Positions 51,057 through 60,233 of a DNA stretch of 64,000 nucleotides are shown piece after piece (the first letter of the stretch is position 1; every line of letters starts with the position of its first letter). A model generated the notes under the pieces. It did not search any database, was not told the DNA's origin, and was given only the letters and a program-made list of their open reading frames with translations. The DNA comes from CAYMEK01 sp964389305 (GTDB lineage Bacteria; Spirochaetota; Spirochaetia; SZUA-6; DRHE01): the NCBI GenBank assembly GCA_964389305.1, contig CAYMEK010000012.1:14458-78457 (forward strand). Direction: 5' to 3'. A program made the translations under genes and the position numbers.

Positions 51057-52409
51057 TTACAGCATTTTAAAGAGGAATACATCCCGGCTTTCGTAGAGCC
51101 GCCGCGCCCGGTTACCGGAATAGGTGACGTACAGCCATTCGGCGGTGACGGATACGACGTAGGCAATAGCGACTATCAACGTGCCGGCCGCCTTCAGGGT
51201 GGAGCCAAGGACTATCAGAGCCGTGCCCAGAACCGACAGATTCAGCACCACCGAGCGGGTGATGGCCGGAGTGCGCCGCACCGCGACCAGGATTCCCCTT
51301 TGCCAGGAGATCAGGGCGCTGATGGCGGGCAGCAGGGCGAGCACAGCCATGGGAAGACGCACGACTCCGGCCAATCTGGCGGACAAGCCGGCAACCTCCC
51401 TAAACCATATCCGCGCCGCCGGTGTCCCCGAAAATACGAAAAAGACAGCCAGCAGTCCGGCGGCCAGGATATAGGCGAAGCGCCTCAGCATCCTCAGACT
51501 GCAACGGTCTTTGAGCAGCGCAACGACGGTCTCCTGATAGGATACCGCAATCGAACGTCCGAGAAAGACCACGCTGAGCAGGACGGGCCAAACCGCCAGC
51601 GAGTCGAGTGGGTCGGGCAGCCGGGTCAAAGCCAGGGTCAGCAGCGGACGGGCGGCGAGAAGGATGATCGAGGTCATTCCGAGAGGCACGTAGAATCCTA
51701 TCAACTCGCGCCAGGACAGAGGCTCTTCTTCCTGCCACGGCTCTTGGAGGTTCTTTCTCACCACCGGCCGGGCAAAGAGGAAAGCGGCCAAAGCGGCGGC
51801 TATCACTCCTGCGCTGAGAGCGGCGGCGCCCACATGCACGCCGGCCAGTCGCTGCAGCAGGAACCCGGCCGCCAGCATGATCGCAGCCACAACCAGCCGG
51901 ACGGCGATGGTGACCGGTACAACCCCGGTTCTGTGAAAGCGGATCAGCACACCCTGCCACAGTCGCCGATAGCCAACGGCGGCGGTCCAGGGCGTCATCA
52001 GCAGGAACGCACCGCGACTGTGCTCGATGACTTCTACGGGCGCTCGAATCACTCGGCGGATGATCAGGTCGAAGAGCGGCGTCAGGCCCACCAACAGGTG
52101 CAGAGCGGTCAGACCGGCGATGAGCAGATGAGCGAAGCGCAGCAGGCGGCGGTAAGACAGCCCGCCCTTGGGAAGGGCTGTCCCGGCCGTGAGCAGCATG
52201 ATGATCGGACTCTCGATAAGTACGGCGATGGAGAACACCACTCCGTAGGCGGCCAAGTTGACCTCGGGATCCGGCAGGTGGGCAATGAAAGCGGCAATGA
52301 GCGGCTGCTCCAGGGCCATCATCAACCACATGGCGGCCAGAGGTACCCAGAACCGGAAGATGCGCCTGCAGGTTAGCTGTTGCGATCCGGCCACGGCGGA
52401 CTTAAGCAT
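51057..52409 (-). CDS. MATE/MOP-superfamily multidrug or polysaccharide exporter-like membrane protein
   Basis: 450 residues, about 12 membrane helices in two similar halves. The start is FRFWVPLAAMWLMMALEQPLIAAFIAHLPDP, echoed in the second half by FYVPLGMTSIILLAARPLLTLALTRLPDP, an internal duplication typical of MATE and MOP flippases, including the ANKH-like branch. The substrate is unknown. ATG 52409 lacks a clear ribosome-binding site. It is followed after about 10 bp by the LEA14-type lipoprotein gene, so the two are likely co-transcribed. Confidence 0.75.
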   Translation of the reverse strand: MLKSAVAGSQQLTCRRIFRFWVPLAAMWLMMALEQPLIAAFIAHLPDPEVNLAAYGVVFSIAVLIESPIIMLLTAGTALPKGGLSYRRLLRFAHLLIAGLTALHLLVGLTPLFDLIIRRVIRAPVEVIEHSRGAFLLMTPWTAAVGYRRLWQGVLIRFHRTGVVPVTIAVRLVVAAIMLAAGFLLQRLAGVHVGAAALSAGVIAAALAAFLFARPVVRKNLQEPWQEEEPLSWRELIGFYVPLGMTSIILLAARPLLTLALTRLPDPLDSLAVWPVLLSVVFLGRSIAVSYQETVVALLKDRCSLRMLRRFAYILAAGLLAVFFVFSGTPAARIWFREVAGLSARLAGVVRLPMAVLALLPAISALISWQRGILVAVRRTPAITRSVVLNLSVLGTALIVLGSTLKAAGTLIVAIAYVVSVTAEWLYVTYSGNRARRLYESRDVFLFKML

Positions 52410-52520
52410 AGGGCAAAAGAATAGCCGCGCAGGCGGTGCAGTGTCCAGCGGGGCCGCCGGCCTGCCTGCTGGCCGCTGTCCCCTGCTTGCCGCGTCTTTC
52501 CCTTCCTGCGGCCGGCAGGA

Positions 52521-53204
52521 TCAGTCCAGGCTCTGAAATACGGTGCCGTTGATGATTTCTTCTCTGCTGCGCTCCAGATGTCCCTTGAGCACATCCAGCG
52601 TCTTAGGCGAGCAATCCTTGAGCAGCTCGACCATCTGTTTGTGGTCCGCATACGTGCCCGATACGTTCGGATCCGCTCCGATCCTATAGGTGGAGGTCAT
52701 GCTCAGGTGAAGATTGACCTCCCTGTAGAACTTCATCAGGTATTCGTTTTTCGACAGCGCGCATAAATCCATATGGAACGTTCGGTCCAAGGCGATGTAG
52801 CGCCGGATGGCGGCGGGCGTTAGAGCACCTTGCAGGGTGTTGCTCATGGTCTTGACGGTTCGCTCCAGTAGGGCCAGCTCTTCTCCGGTGATCGTGGGGT
52901 AGATCGTTTCCATCGCCTGCAGCTCGAGCATTTCCCGCATGTCAAAGGCATCGAGGATGGATTTCCTCGTGGGCACCTTGAAGATGCAGTTGCTTCTCGG
53001 ATTGATCTGCACAACGCCCTCGTTCTCGAGCATCTTTAGGGCGTCCCTCACGGGCATAGTGCTGACCTTCAGCCTCTCGGACAGGGACTTGATGCTGATC
53101 CTTTCGCCATACCTGATGTTTCCCTCGATGATCCGGTCGCATAGATACTCGTATATGCGTTCGCTAAGCCGGGGGTATACTATTTCCGGAGCTCTACCAG
53201 GCAC
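52521..53204 (-). CDS. GntR-family regulator, FadR/FCD subfamily
   Basis: 227 residues. The winged-helix DNA-binding domain (8-80; LSERIYEYLCDRIIEGNI, then SIKSLSERLKVSTMPVRDALKMLENEGVV) is followed by an all-helical FCD domain. Its metal or ligand histidines are in LDRTFHMDLC and the later YADHKQMVELL and LKGHLERSREEI. FCD regulators bind carboxylates such as sugar acids or keto acids and usually repress. It is the last gene of the TRAP/SDR operon, 4 bp after the SDR stop, so it probably controls that operon. A candidate operator is at 57065-57075. Confidence 0.9.
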   Translation of the reverse strand: MPGRAPEIVYPRLSERIYEYLCDRIIEGNIRYGERISIKSLSERLKVSTMPVRDALKMLENEGVVQINPRSNCIFKVPTRKSILDAFDMREMLELQAMETIYPTITGEELALLERTVKTMSNTLQGALTPAAIRRYIALDRTFHMDLCALSKNEYLMKFYREVNLHLSMTSTYRIGADPNVSGTYADHKQMVELLKDCSPKTLDVLKGHLERSREEIINGTVFQSLD

Positions 53205-53208
53205 CTGT

Positions 53209-53949
53209 TCAGTCCATCAGGTATCCACCGTTCATGTCCAGGATTTCACCGGTAATGAATGATGCTTCTTCACTAATGAGAAAAACTACCGCTGCGGCAA
53301 CCTCTTCGGGCTTTCCCAGCCGTTTCAGAGGAATGGAATCGACGATCTTGCGGCGTTTTTCGTCCGACCATTCCGCGCTCATGTCCGTCTCGATCGCATG
53401 CGGTGCAATCGCGTTGACAGTTATATTGTAGCCGGCAAGCTCTCTTGCCAGCGATTTCGTGAACGTGTTTATGGCGCCTTTTGACGCGCCATAGGCGGGA
53501 GCCGCGGTGATATCCCCCATTTTCCCGGCGATCGAAGTAATGTTGACGATCCTTCCGTAGGACTGCTTGACCATCTGGGGGATTACCGCCTTGCAGCAGT
53601 TGAAAGTTCCGTTGACGTTTACGTTCATCACCCGCTGCCAGTCTTCGTGGCTCAGCTCCAGCATCGTACCTCGTACTATGATTCCGGCGTTGTTGACCAG
53701 GATGTCTATTCTACCGTATTTCCGAACTATGGCATCCACGGCTTGCGTTACCGACTCGTAGTGCGTGATATCGATGGAAAGGGGAATGGTCGTGTAGCCG
53801 GCCGCCTCCATCTTTTTTGCGAACGGCTGGGTTTCCTGCAGATCCATGAGCCCCACGTTCACCCCTTCCTGGGCAAGCCGAACGGCGATCGCCTTTCCGA
53901 TGCCGCGGGCGGCTCCCGTCACCAGCGCTACCTTATCTTTCAACCTCAC
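53209..53949 (-). CDS. Short-chain dehydrogenase/reductase
   Basis: 246-residue classical SDR. The NAD(P) motif is TGAARGIGKAIA, NNAGIIVRG follows, the catalytic Ser is in NITSIAG and the YxxxK is YGASKGA. The C terminus SFITGEILDMNGGYLMD is family-typical. The sequence resembles 3-ketoacyl-ACP reductase and sugar (gluconate/sorbose-type) dehydrogenases. Position downstream of a TRAP transporter favours oxidation of an imported sugar acid or polyol (inference). The start is GTG 53949 with AAGGAG 9 bases upstream. Confidence 0.9.
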   Translation of the reverse strand: MRLKDKVALVTGAARGIGKAIAVRLAQEGVNVGLMDLQETQPFAKKMEAAGYTTIPLSIDITHYESVTQAVDAIVRKYGRIDILVNNAGIIVRGTMLELSHEDWQRVMNVNVNGTFNCCKAVIPQMVKQSYGRIVNITSIAGKMGDITAAPAYGASKGAINTFTKSLARELAGYNITVNAIAPHAIETDMSAEWSDEKRRKIVDSIPLKRLGKPEEVAAAVVFLISEEASFITGEILDMNGGYLMD

Positions 53950-54049
53950 AATCAGGAACTCCTTGGCAGAGCCGTACGTTTCTCAAAGTCTACCCAGGCA
54001 TGTGAATCCACGCATCTGCCCGTTGATTTCACCTTCTGTTCTCCGGAAG

Positions 54050-55330
54050 CTAGCCAAAAAGCAGCCTCGGCAGAAAAAGCACGACCTCCGGGAAAAAAAC
54101 CAGGAAGGCCAGCTCGATTACTATAGTAATAAGGAAAGGCGCCATTTCCCGTAAATACGCGGTTGTCGAGCACTCCAGGATGGTGCATACCGCGTACATA
54201 GATATTCCCACCGGCGGAGTGAGAAGACCCATGGTGATGGTAGTGCACATGATGAGGCCGAAGTGTACCGGATCGACTCCCAGGGTCATCACCATGGGCA
54301 GGAGGATCGGCGTAAAGAGCAGGATGCACACCGATCCTTCGATGAACATGCCGGCCAAAACCAGGAATACAATGACAATCAGGAGAACTACGTACACGTT
54401 CGTGGAGATGCCGGTGATCAGGGAGGTAAGCGCCTCCGGTACGTGCTCGAAGGGGATCCCGTAACGGAACAGCCCCGACAGGGCGATAATGAACATCACC
54501 GCGCCCACGTCACCAACGGTGGTGCGCAAGGTTTCCAGGAATTTCTTCCAGGTGAGCTCCTTGTATATGAAAACCCCGACAAAGATGCCGTAGACGCAGG
54601 CGAAGGATCCGACTTCCGACGGCGTGAAAAGCCCGAACCTCAAGCCCACGAGAAGCAGAATCGGAAAGACCAGCGCCCAGATTGTTTCCCCCAGCGAAGC
54701 GACGATCTCCTTAAAGGACGCCTTCTTTTTCCGTTCGGGTACATACCCGCGGACTCTGGCGGTTATGGCTACCGTTGTCATGAGCAAAATCATCATGATC
54801 AGCCCGACCACCAGGCCGGCCATGAACAACTGCCCGATCGATACGTCTCCTGTCGTTCCGTAGATGATGATGCCCACGCCCGGCGGAATCGTGGCGGTAA
54901 TAAGGGAGGTGAAGCCAATGACGCTGGCCGTATAGCCTTTCGAATATCCCTTTTTGACCATACCGATGCCGAGTAGTCGCGCTTCCATCGCCGCATCGGC
55001 GGTCGCCGATCCGGAGACTCCTCCCATCAGCGTGCTGAGAACCACGCTTACCTGCGCCAGCCCTCCCCGGACGTGTCCCGTCAGCAGTGTGGAAAGACGG
55101 ATGAGACGCTCGGTGATTCCCGCGCTGTTCATCAGGTTGCCCGCGAAGATAAACAGCGGAACGGCCAGCAAGGGGGAATTCTGGGTCTGCGAGATAGGCA
55201 ATTGAACGGTCATCGAGAAGGGCAGCTCGGGATGCTGCAGGAAAAAAGCAATCCCTGCAATTCCGATGGCAAAGGCCACTGGCATACCCGCAACCAGAAA
55301 AATCAGAAACAGAATCGTAACCAGCAACAT
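54050..55330 (-). CDS. dctM: TRAP transporter large permease, DctM type
   Basis: 426 residues, standard DctM length, about 12 membrane helices. Family landmarks are FIFAGNLMNSAGITERLIRL, VSGSATADAAMEARL and IPPGVGIIIYGTTGDVSIGQLFMAGLVVG in the first half, then GMFIEGSVCILLFTPILLP and the TPPVGISMYAVCTI block. It imports a carboxylate-type substrate with Na+ or H+, together with the small permease and the binding protein encoded upstream. The start is ATG with AGGAG at good spacing. Confidence 0.95.
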   Translation of the reverse strand: MLLVTILFLIFLVAGMPVAFAIGIAGIAFFLQHPELPFSMTVQLPISQTQNSPLLAVPLFIFAGNLMNSAGITERLIRLSTLLTGHVRGGLAQVSVVLSTLMGGVSGSATADAAMEARLLGIGMVKKGYSKGYTASVIGFTSLITATIPPGVGIIIYGTTGDVSIGQLFMAGLVVGLIMMILLMTTVAITARVRGYVPERKKKASFKEIVASLGETIWALVFPILLLVGLRFGLFTPSEVGSFACVYGIFVGVFIYKELTWKKFLETLRTTVGDVGAVMFIIALSGLFRYGIPFEHVPEALTSLITGISTNVYVVLLIVIVFLVLAGMFIEGSVCILLFTPILLPMVMTLGVDPVHFGLIMCTTITMGLLTPPVGISMYAVCTILECSTTAYLREMAPFLITIVIELAFLVFFPEVVLFLPRLLFG

Positions 55331-55386
55331 CTTTGCATCTCCTACTGTTTCGCAAGCTCAAGTATTCATGGAATGTGAACCCTGCC

Positions 55387-55896
55387 CTACAGAGTCTCTC
55401 CCTCCTCCTCCGGGGGAGTAGGGAGAACGTTTTCCCGCTTTTCCAGAAATCCCTTGATCATACGCACGCAGGTGATGATCAGGAGGGTGCCGGCAACGGG
55501 AACACTCAAGGTAACCCAGGTATAGCTGAATTGAGGGATGCCCTGAAAAGCCCGGGCCCGGGTGACATAGCTCAGGTAAACACCCAAAACCACCAGGGTG
55601 GCCATAAACACCAGGATGATCAGGTACACCACCAGGCCGACGATTCTTTGAACGGACTTGGAAAACCGCGCAATTACAAAATCGACATTGACCAGGTTTC
55701 CCTTGCGCATCGCCACGTCTGCGCTCAGGAAAACACTCCAGGCAAACAGAAACAGCCCGATATCCAAAGACCAGTTGAGCGGGCGATCGAAACTGCGAAA
55801 AATGGCTGCAAAAAAGATCACCAGCGTTGCGCCCAGGAGAAGGAAGGCCGCCGTATACTCCTCGATTTTATAAAACAGCTCCCAATTTTTTTTCAT
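55387..55896 (-). CDS. dctQ: TRAP transporter small permease, DctQ type
   Basis: 169 residues with four membrane helices (about 15-35, 42-65, 90-110, 130-155). It has the family pattern SLDIGLFLFAWSVFLSADVAMRKGNLVNVDF. It couples to the large permease encoded 56 bp downstream. GAGG precedes the ATG. A stem-loop separates it from the binding-protein gene. Confidence 0.9.
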   Translation of the reverse strand: MKKNWELFYKIEEYTAAFLLLGATLVIFFAAIFRSFDRPLNWSLDIGLFLFAWSVFLSADVAMRKGNLVNVDFVIARFSKSVQRIVGLVVYLIILVFMATLVVLGVYLSYVTRARAFQGIPQFSYTWVTLSVPVAGTLLIITCVRMIKGFLEKRENVLPTPPEEEGETL

Positions 55897-55944
55897 GCTC
55901 GCCTCACATTCCTCGCTGATTCTACGTATTTATCGGGAGAGTAT

Positions 55945-55986
55945 AAAGGGGCTGCTGTTAAGAGAACGCAACAGCACGCCCCTTTT
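55945..55986 (-). other. Stem-loop between dctP and dctQ genes
   Basis: 55945-55959 (AAAGGGGCTGCTGTT) pairs with 55970-55986. In the minus-strand RNA the stem is followed by UUUAUA. It could be a partial terminator or a stability hairpin that gives more binding protein than permease. Confidence 0.55.
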
Positions 55987-56017
55987 CTTCACGCCATTGT
56001 TTCAAGAATGCAATGCG

Positions 56018-57043
56018 CTACATTTTGCCTATTTCTTTTTGGACCTGTTTGTAGTCGTCGTAGATCCCCAGCTTTTTATACGCATCGATCCCCGCAGCCT
56101 TGAAAGCCGGTATATCGATCTCGGAATAGGGAATGATGGTCATACCCACCGCTTTGAGCTTATCCTTGGCCTCTTCGGAATACTGCTCCACTTCGCGCGA
56201 TACCTCGCGTCCCGCCTTGTCGCATTCCTCCTGGAGGATCTTCTGGTACTCCGCGGGCAGAGAGTTGAACCACTTGGAGCTGACTACCTCGAAGTTGATC
56301 AGCAGGATGTGCTTGGTCTCGATCAGGTAGTCGGCTACTTCGTACAGCTTGCCGTTGTAAGTATTTACGTTCACATTCCCCGCGCCGTCGACCGTTTTCG
56401 ATTGAATCCCGGAGTAAAGCTCGCTGAAGGCCAGGGCAACCGGGGTCGGTCCCAGGGACCGAACGGACTCCATCCAGATCGGCGCTCCTGGCGCGCGGAT
56501 GCGCAGTCCTTTCAGGTCATCTGGGCTGTAAACAGGCTTGTTGGTGAGGAAATTGCGGAAGCCCTGCACCCAGTTGAACGACAGCACCTTGATCCCGTAG
56601 TCGTCTTCCAGCTCTTTGAGCCACTTCTGGATGGTTGGAGCTTCGGTTAATTTCTGAACCTCATCCAGGCTGTCCGCGAAATACGGCCCGTTCATTACCG
56701 CGATCCCGGGGATGTAGTTGCCCATACGCGCGGAATCGGTGTTTTGGCCGACATTGGCTCCCATCCGGATTTGCTCAATGATGTCCTCTTCAACGCCGAG
56801 CTGGGCGCTGTGAAACACCTCGACTTTGAGATTGCCCCCGCTGCGCTCGGCCACCGCTTCCGACCACTTCACAAAAGCCTTGTGGAAGGGGTCGTTCTGG
56901 TTCAAGACATGGTTGAACTTCAGCACGTACTGCTTTCCCGCTACCGCCCCGCCGGCTTCCTTCTGCCCGCCGGCCATCAGTGGTAACGATAGAAAGCATA
57001 GAATGACAGCCGCCCCCACCATCACTCGTGACCAGGTTTTCAT
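56018..57043 (-). CDS. dctP: TRAP transporter substrate-binding protein, DctP type
   Basis: 341 residues. The signal peptide ends SLPLMAGGQKEAGG, without a lipobox cysteine. DctP-family blocks are KFNHVLNQNDPFHKAFVKW, LKVEVFHSAQLGVEEDIIEQIRMG, LKGLRIRAPGAPIWMESVRSLG (with the Arg that binds the substrate carboxylate), and PVALAFSELYSGIQSKTVDGAGN. It delivers a carboxylate, probably a sugar acid, to DctQM. First gene of the operon; AAGGAGG precedes the ATG. Confidence 0.94.
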   Translation of the reverse strand: MKTWSRVMVGAAVILCFLSLPLMAGGQKEAGGAVAGKQYVLKFNHVLNQNDPFHKAFVKWSEAVAERSGGNLKVEVFHSAQLGVEEDIIEQIRMGANVGQNTDSARMGNYIPGIAVMNGPYFADSLDEVQKLTEAPTIQKWLKELEDDYGIKVLSFNWVQGFRNFLTNKPVYSPDDLKGLRIRAPGAPIWMESVRSLGPTPVALAFSELYSGIQSKTVDGAGNVNVNTYNGKLYEVADYLIETKHILLINFEVVSSKWFNSLPAEYQKILQEECDKAGREVSREVEQYSEEAKDKLKAVGMTIIPYSEIDIPAFKAAGIDAYKKLGIYDDYKQVQKEIGKM

Positions 57044-57064
57044 GCAAACCTCCTTAAATTTGAG

Positions 57065-57075
57065 ATATCTGATAT
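57065..57075. promoter_or_regulatory. Operator candidate for the FCD-type GntR regulator
   Basis: ATATC-T-GATAT, an 11-bp palindrome touching the -10 box of the dctP promoter. Length and AT-rich dyad suit a FadR-type site, but there is only one copy here. Confidence 0.4.
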
Positions 57076-57101
57076 ATTACACGGTCTCCCCTGAATGTCA
57101 A
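57074..57101 (-). promoter_or_regulatory. Promoter of the TRAP operon
   Basis: On the minus strand a perfect TTGACA, 16-bp spacer, TAATAT, about 30 bp before the dctP start. Confidence 0.6.
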
Positions 57102-57140
57102 GGGACAGCCATGCTTTAAGAACGGATTTTAGCAAAAAAA

Positions 57141-58376
57141 TCAGGGCGTGCTTTGCAGCATATCCTTGAGAGAATCTTCGGATTCCACGGCCTGCAGCAC
57201 CCGCCTCCAATACTCATTGAAGGCAAAGTAGAGATGAGCCCGATCGGCGCGTTCCACGGCCTGACGGAGAAGCTCCTCGGGGGAGGCGAAAAAACGTTCC
57301 TCCTGGCCGTGCGGCCGTAGCTCCCGCAGGGCTTCGAGAGCCTGCGCTTCCAGGTCCTCCCGGAGGAAAGCGCCGGGGTATACCTCGAAGAGGTCCGGAT
57401 CGAGGGTCCCGAGATCTACCTGCTCCCGGGCCACGCGCAGCTTCTCCCTTTGATAGATGAAGCGAAGCACGTCCTGCTGCAGCTTTGCATACGGAGTTGT
57501 GCTCAGAGGATCCCCTGCGGTGCGTTTCGGCGGGAGGTGGGTGATAGCCAGCTCCTTGTCGAGCAGCCAGCGGTACCCCAGGAGCCTGGAGTTCATCAGG
57601 TAATCAATATCTTCACCGCGGGTAATGCCGGGATCGAAGGCCACGCTGCGGAACAAGATCCTGGAGAATACCATGTTTCCTCCCAGGGCCAACGGTGTGT
57701 CCACCAGGCGCCCCGGACGGGCGAAACAGCGTTCGAACTGCTCATTGATCAACACAGCCTTGCGCACGAATATATTCTGAGAGCGGGCATCCTCGTTGTC
57801 GATCCTCAGTCTGTAGTCTCCGTCGGCATCGAGGTAAATCCCGGCGACGCCGCCTGCCTCTAATTCCTGCGCCAGCTCCAGCGACTCGAGCGCCCGGCCC
57901 AGGTAGCCCGGCGGCACCACCTCGTCATCATCGATCCCCACGATGACCTCGCTATCCAACAATACTGCGCCCAGAATCTGGCAGTTACGGACTTCTGCGT
58001 AGGCGGCGAGACCGACCGCTTTCGGGTCCAGCCCCCTGATTTCCAGCAGACGCCGTACCTCTCCAAGCTCCCGGGGCCCGAATTGCCCGACAGGGAAATA
58101 ACGGCGGAACGGGGCGATGATATCCTCCACCCTGTCCTGTACGGCTTCTGCGAGCGATTCGTTCGCCGGCGCCGTAATAATCAAGACCCTGAACGCCATA
58201 GAGGACAGGCGAGCCAGGCTCTCCAGGCAGCGGCCCAGCGTACCCGGCCGATCGAGGGGGGTCGGATGGTCGAAGATCGCGTCCTCTGGACGATCCTCAT
58301 TACCACTGGGTCGGGACCAGTAGGTCGGGATGGTGATCGTGATGCCCGGCGGGCGGGATTCTTGCGGATGGCTCAC
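57141..58376 (-). CDS. GT2-like glycosyltransferase in a sugar ABC operon
   Basis: 411 residues. A GT-A-type nucleotide-sugar domain is suggested by TITIPTYWSRP near the start, a region RVLIITAPAN, and the acidic triad VIVGIDDDEVVPPGYL (DxD metal site, about 168-172). Then comes GNMVFSRILF and RGEDIDYLMNSRLLGYRW, where an ED motif is typical of the catalytic base in family 2 enzymes. The acceptor is unknown; glucosyl- or mannosylglycerate-type synthesis is only a guess. The GTG start lies one base after the permease stop, so it is part of the ABC operon, an unusual partner for an uptake system. Confidence 0.75.
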   Translation of the reverse strand: MSHPQESRPPGITITIPTYWSRPSGNEDRPEDAIFDHPTPLDRPGTLGRCLESLARLSSMAFRVLIITAPANESLAEAVQDRVEDIIAPFRRYFPVGQFGPRELGEVRRLLEIRGLDPKAVGLAAYAEVRNCQILGAVLLDSEVIVGIDDDEVVPPGYLGRALESLELAQELEAGGVAGIYLDADGDYRLRIDNEDARSQNIFVRKAVLINEQFERCFARPGRLVDTPLALGGNMVFSRILFRSVAFDPGITRGEDIDYLMNSRLLGYRWLLDKELAITHLPPKRTAGDPLSTTPYAKLQQDVLRFIYQREKLRVAREQVDLGTLDPDLFEVYPGAFLREDLEAQALEALRELRPHGQEERFFASPEELLRQAVERADRAHLYFAFNEYWRRVLQAVESEDSLKDMLQSTP

Positions 58377-58377
58377 G

Positions 58378-59340
58378 TTATTCCTTGACTCCCCCGGCGG
58401 TCAGCCCGCGTACCAGGTTTTTCTGTATAAACATGAATAGGACCACTACCGGCACGGAGGTCAGCATGGAGGCGGACATGATACGGTCCCAAATTGCGTT
58501 CTTGGATACGAACAGGGATTTCAGCCCGATGGGCAGGGTGTACAGTCCCAGGTAAGATTTCAAAAAAACCGAGGCGTAGAGGTACTCGTTCCAGGCGATC
58601 ATGAAGGAATAGATGAACACCGTGGCCAGGGCGGGCAGCGACAACGGTACGATGATGCGCCAGATCGTTTCGAAACGGCCGCAGCCGGCGATCAGCGCGG
58701 CTTCTTCGATAGCCGGCGGGATAGTACGGAAATAGTTACCCAGCATATACAGCGAAACGGGCAGGGTTTGGACCATATAGATGATGATCATGGTCACGAA
58801 GGTCCCCGTAGGCGTGGCGGCCAGGCCGGATTTCACCGCCAACTGGTACAGAGGAATGAGGATCAGAATCCCGCCGAACATGTAGACGAAGAGCACTCCC
58901 CGCTGGATCATCCCCCTGCCCCGGTAGCGTACCCTGCTGAAGGAATAGGCGCCGAGAACCGCAATTGCCAGAGAAAATAATGCGGCCGACAGCGACAGCA
59001 CCATGGAATTGCGGAAATAACGCAGGAAGGGAAAAACCTGGGAGGTCGCCCGATACTTGTTCAGAATCTGCCTTCTCTGCCGGTCGGAGAGCCGGGGGTT
59101 GTCCAGGACCCGTTTTACGGATTCCGGAACCTCCTTTTTCTGCTGCCCGATATTCAAAAGCTCCTTGTAGGATTCCAGGTTGATTCTACGTGGTATGAGG
59201 GAAGGATTTCCCCAGTCGAACTGATACTTCAGCGAAGTGGACAGCATCTGGATGAAGGGAAAAATGGAAAACAAAACAATGACCAGCACGGCCAGTACAA
59301 ACCCGACGCTGCGGAGAAAGTTTTTTTTCCGCACTACCAT
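58378..59340 (-). CDS. ABC sugar transporter permease, MalG type
   Basis: 320 residues. The first membrane helix is at about 10-32, then an unusually long periplasmic loop of about 75 residues (LINIGQQKKEVPESVKRVLDN region). Five more helices follow, with the EAA loop IEEAALIAGCGRFETIWRIIVPLSLP and the ending IQKNLVRGLTAGGVKE. ATG 59340 is chosen for the GAGGGTG ribosome-binding site and conserved length; it overlaps the upstream permease by 7 bp. Confidence 0.92.
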   Translation of the reverse strand: MVVRKKNFLRSVGFVLAVLVIVLFSIFPFIQMLSTSLKYQFDWGNPSLIPRRINLESYKELLNIGQQKKEVPESVKRVLDNPRLSDRQRRQILNKYRATSQVFPFLRYFRNSMVLSLSAALFSLAIAVLGAYSFSRVRYRGRGMIQRGVLFVYMFGGILILIPLYQLAVKSGLAATPTGTFVTMIIIYMVQTLPVSLYMLGNYFRTIPPAIEEAALIAGCGRFETIWRIIVPLSLPALATVFIYSFMIAWNEYLYASVFLKSYLGLYTLPIGLKSLFVSKNAIWDRIMSASMLTSVPVVVLFMFIQKNLVRGLTAGGVKE

Positions 59341-60209
59341 TTGAGCACCCTCTTCACGTATACGAGGATGAATCCGAGAAGAAGCAGGAACTGGATCAGG
59401 GCCAGTGCCGCCCCCTGGCCCTGTTCCATGGCGCCGGTGAAAGCCTTGAAGTAGGTGTATACGGAAAGCACCTTTACGTTCTCCGTAAGCAGATAGATCT
59501 CTTCGAATTTGTTGAAGTTCCAAATTACCCTCAAGATAACGATGGCTCCGATTACGAAGGATAGCTCGGGTATGGTGACGAAACGGAACTTCTGCCACGA
59601 TGAGGCGCCGTCGATCTCGGCTGCCTCGTAATAGGTGGTGTTGATGGACTGCAGCTTGGATAGGATCATGAGATAGGCAAAAGGGAAATTTTTCCAAATG
59701 TTGAACGCGATGGCTACCAATACGGCAGTCCTCGGATTCCCGATCAGGTTGAAGCGCGTGTCGAAGATATGCAGCACCTCCACGGTCCAATGCATGAAGA
59801 TCCCGTTGACCGGGTCAAAGATGAACTGCCAGGCGAAAACCACCGAGATCACCGGTGCCACGTAGGGCAGCAGAACCAGGCTTCTTACCAGTCCCCTCAG
59901 CGGAAACTCCCGGTTCATTACCAGAGCCACCAGCAGTCCCACCAGGGTTGTCCCGACCGTGGTGCCAACAACGTAGATAAACGTTGTAAGCACCGACTGC
60001 CAGAAGCTGAGGTCACTGAGAACGTAGGTGTAATTCTTCAGCCCGAGAAACACGTTGGCGCCCTGCAGATGGACCTCGAAGAAGCTAAGGTAAAAGTTGT
60101 AGAACAGGGGATAGATAATCAAGCCGCCGATAACGATCACGGCCGGCAGGATCAGCCCTCTGCCGAAGCGGGCTTCCTGCTTCTGTAGGGAATAGCTTTT
60201 GGCAGTCAA
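59334..60209 (-). CDS. ABC sugar transporter permease, MalF type
   Basis: 291 residues, six membrane helices, EAA loop YYEAAEIDGASSWQKFRFVTIPEL. The start is TTG with GAGGTCGCC upstream. It is separated from the binding-protein gene by a hairpin. Confidence 0.92.
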   Translation of the reverse strand: MTAKSYSLQKQEARFGRGLILPAVIVIGGLIIYPLFYNFYLSFFEVHLQGANVFLGLKNYTYVLSDLSFWQSVLTTFIYVVGTTVGTTLVGLLVALVMNREFPLRGLVRSLVLLPYVAPVISVVFAWQFIFDPVNGIFMHWTVEVLHIFDTRFNLIGNPRTAVLVAIAFNIWKNFPFAYLMILSKLQSINTTYYEAAEIDGASSWQKFRFVTIPELSFVIGAIVILRVIWNFNKFEEIYLLTENVKVLSVYTYFKAFTGAMEQGQGAALALIQFLLLLGFILVYVKRVLKW

Positions 60210-60233
60210 GGCGACCTCACTTGGAAAAGTGTC

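Noticed and set aside
50868..52376. 502-residue plus-strand open frame over the exporter gene
   Set aside because: Gln/His/Gly-rich low-complexity translation, antisense to a membrane protein with clear helices.
52440..52520. Small RNA or terminator in the GC-rich gap before the FCD-type regulator's end
   Set aside because: An imperfect 12-bp inverted repeat is present, but there is no T-run or promoter, so the evidence is too weak.
57120..57140. Terminator after the glycosyltransferase gene (A7/T7 run)
   Set aside because: No stem precedes the T-run on the minus strand.
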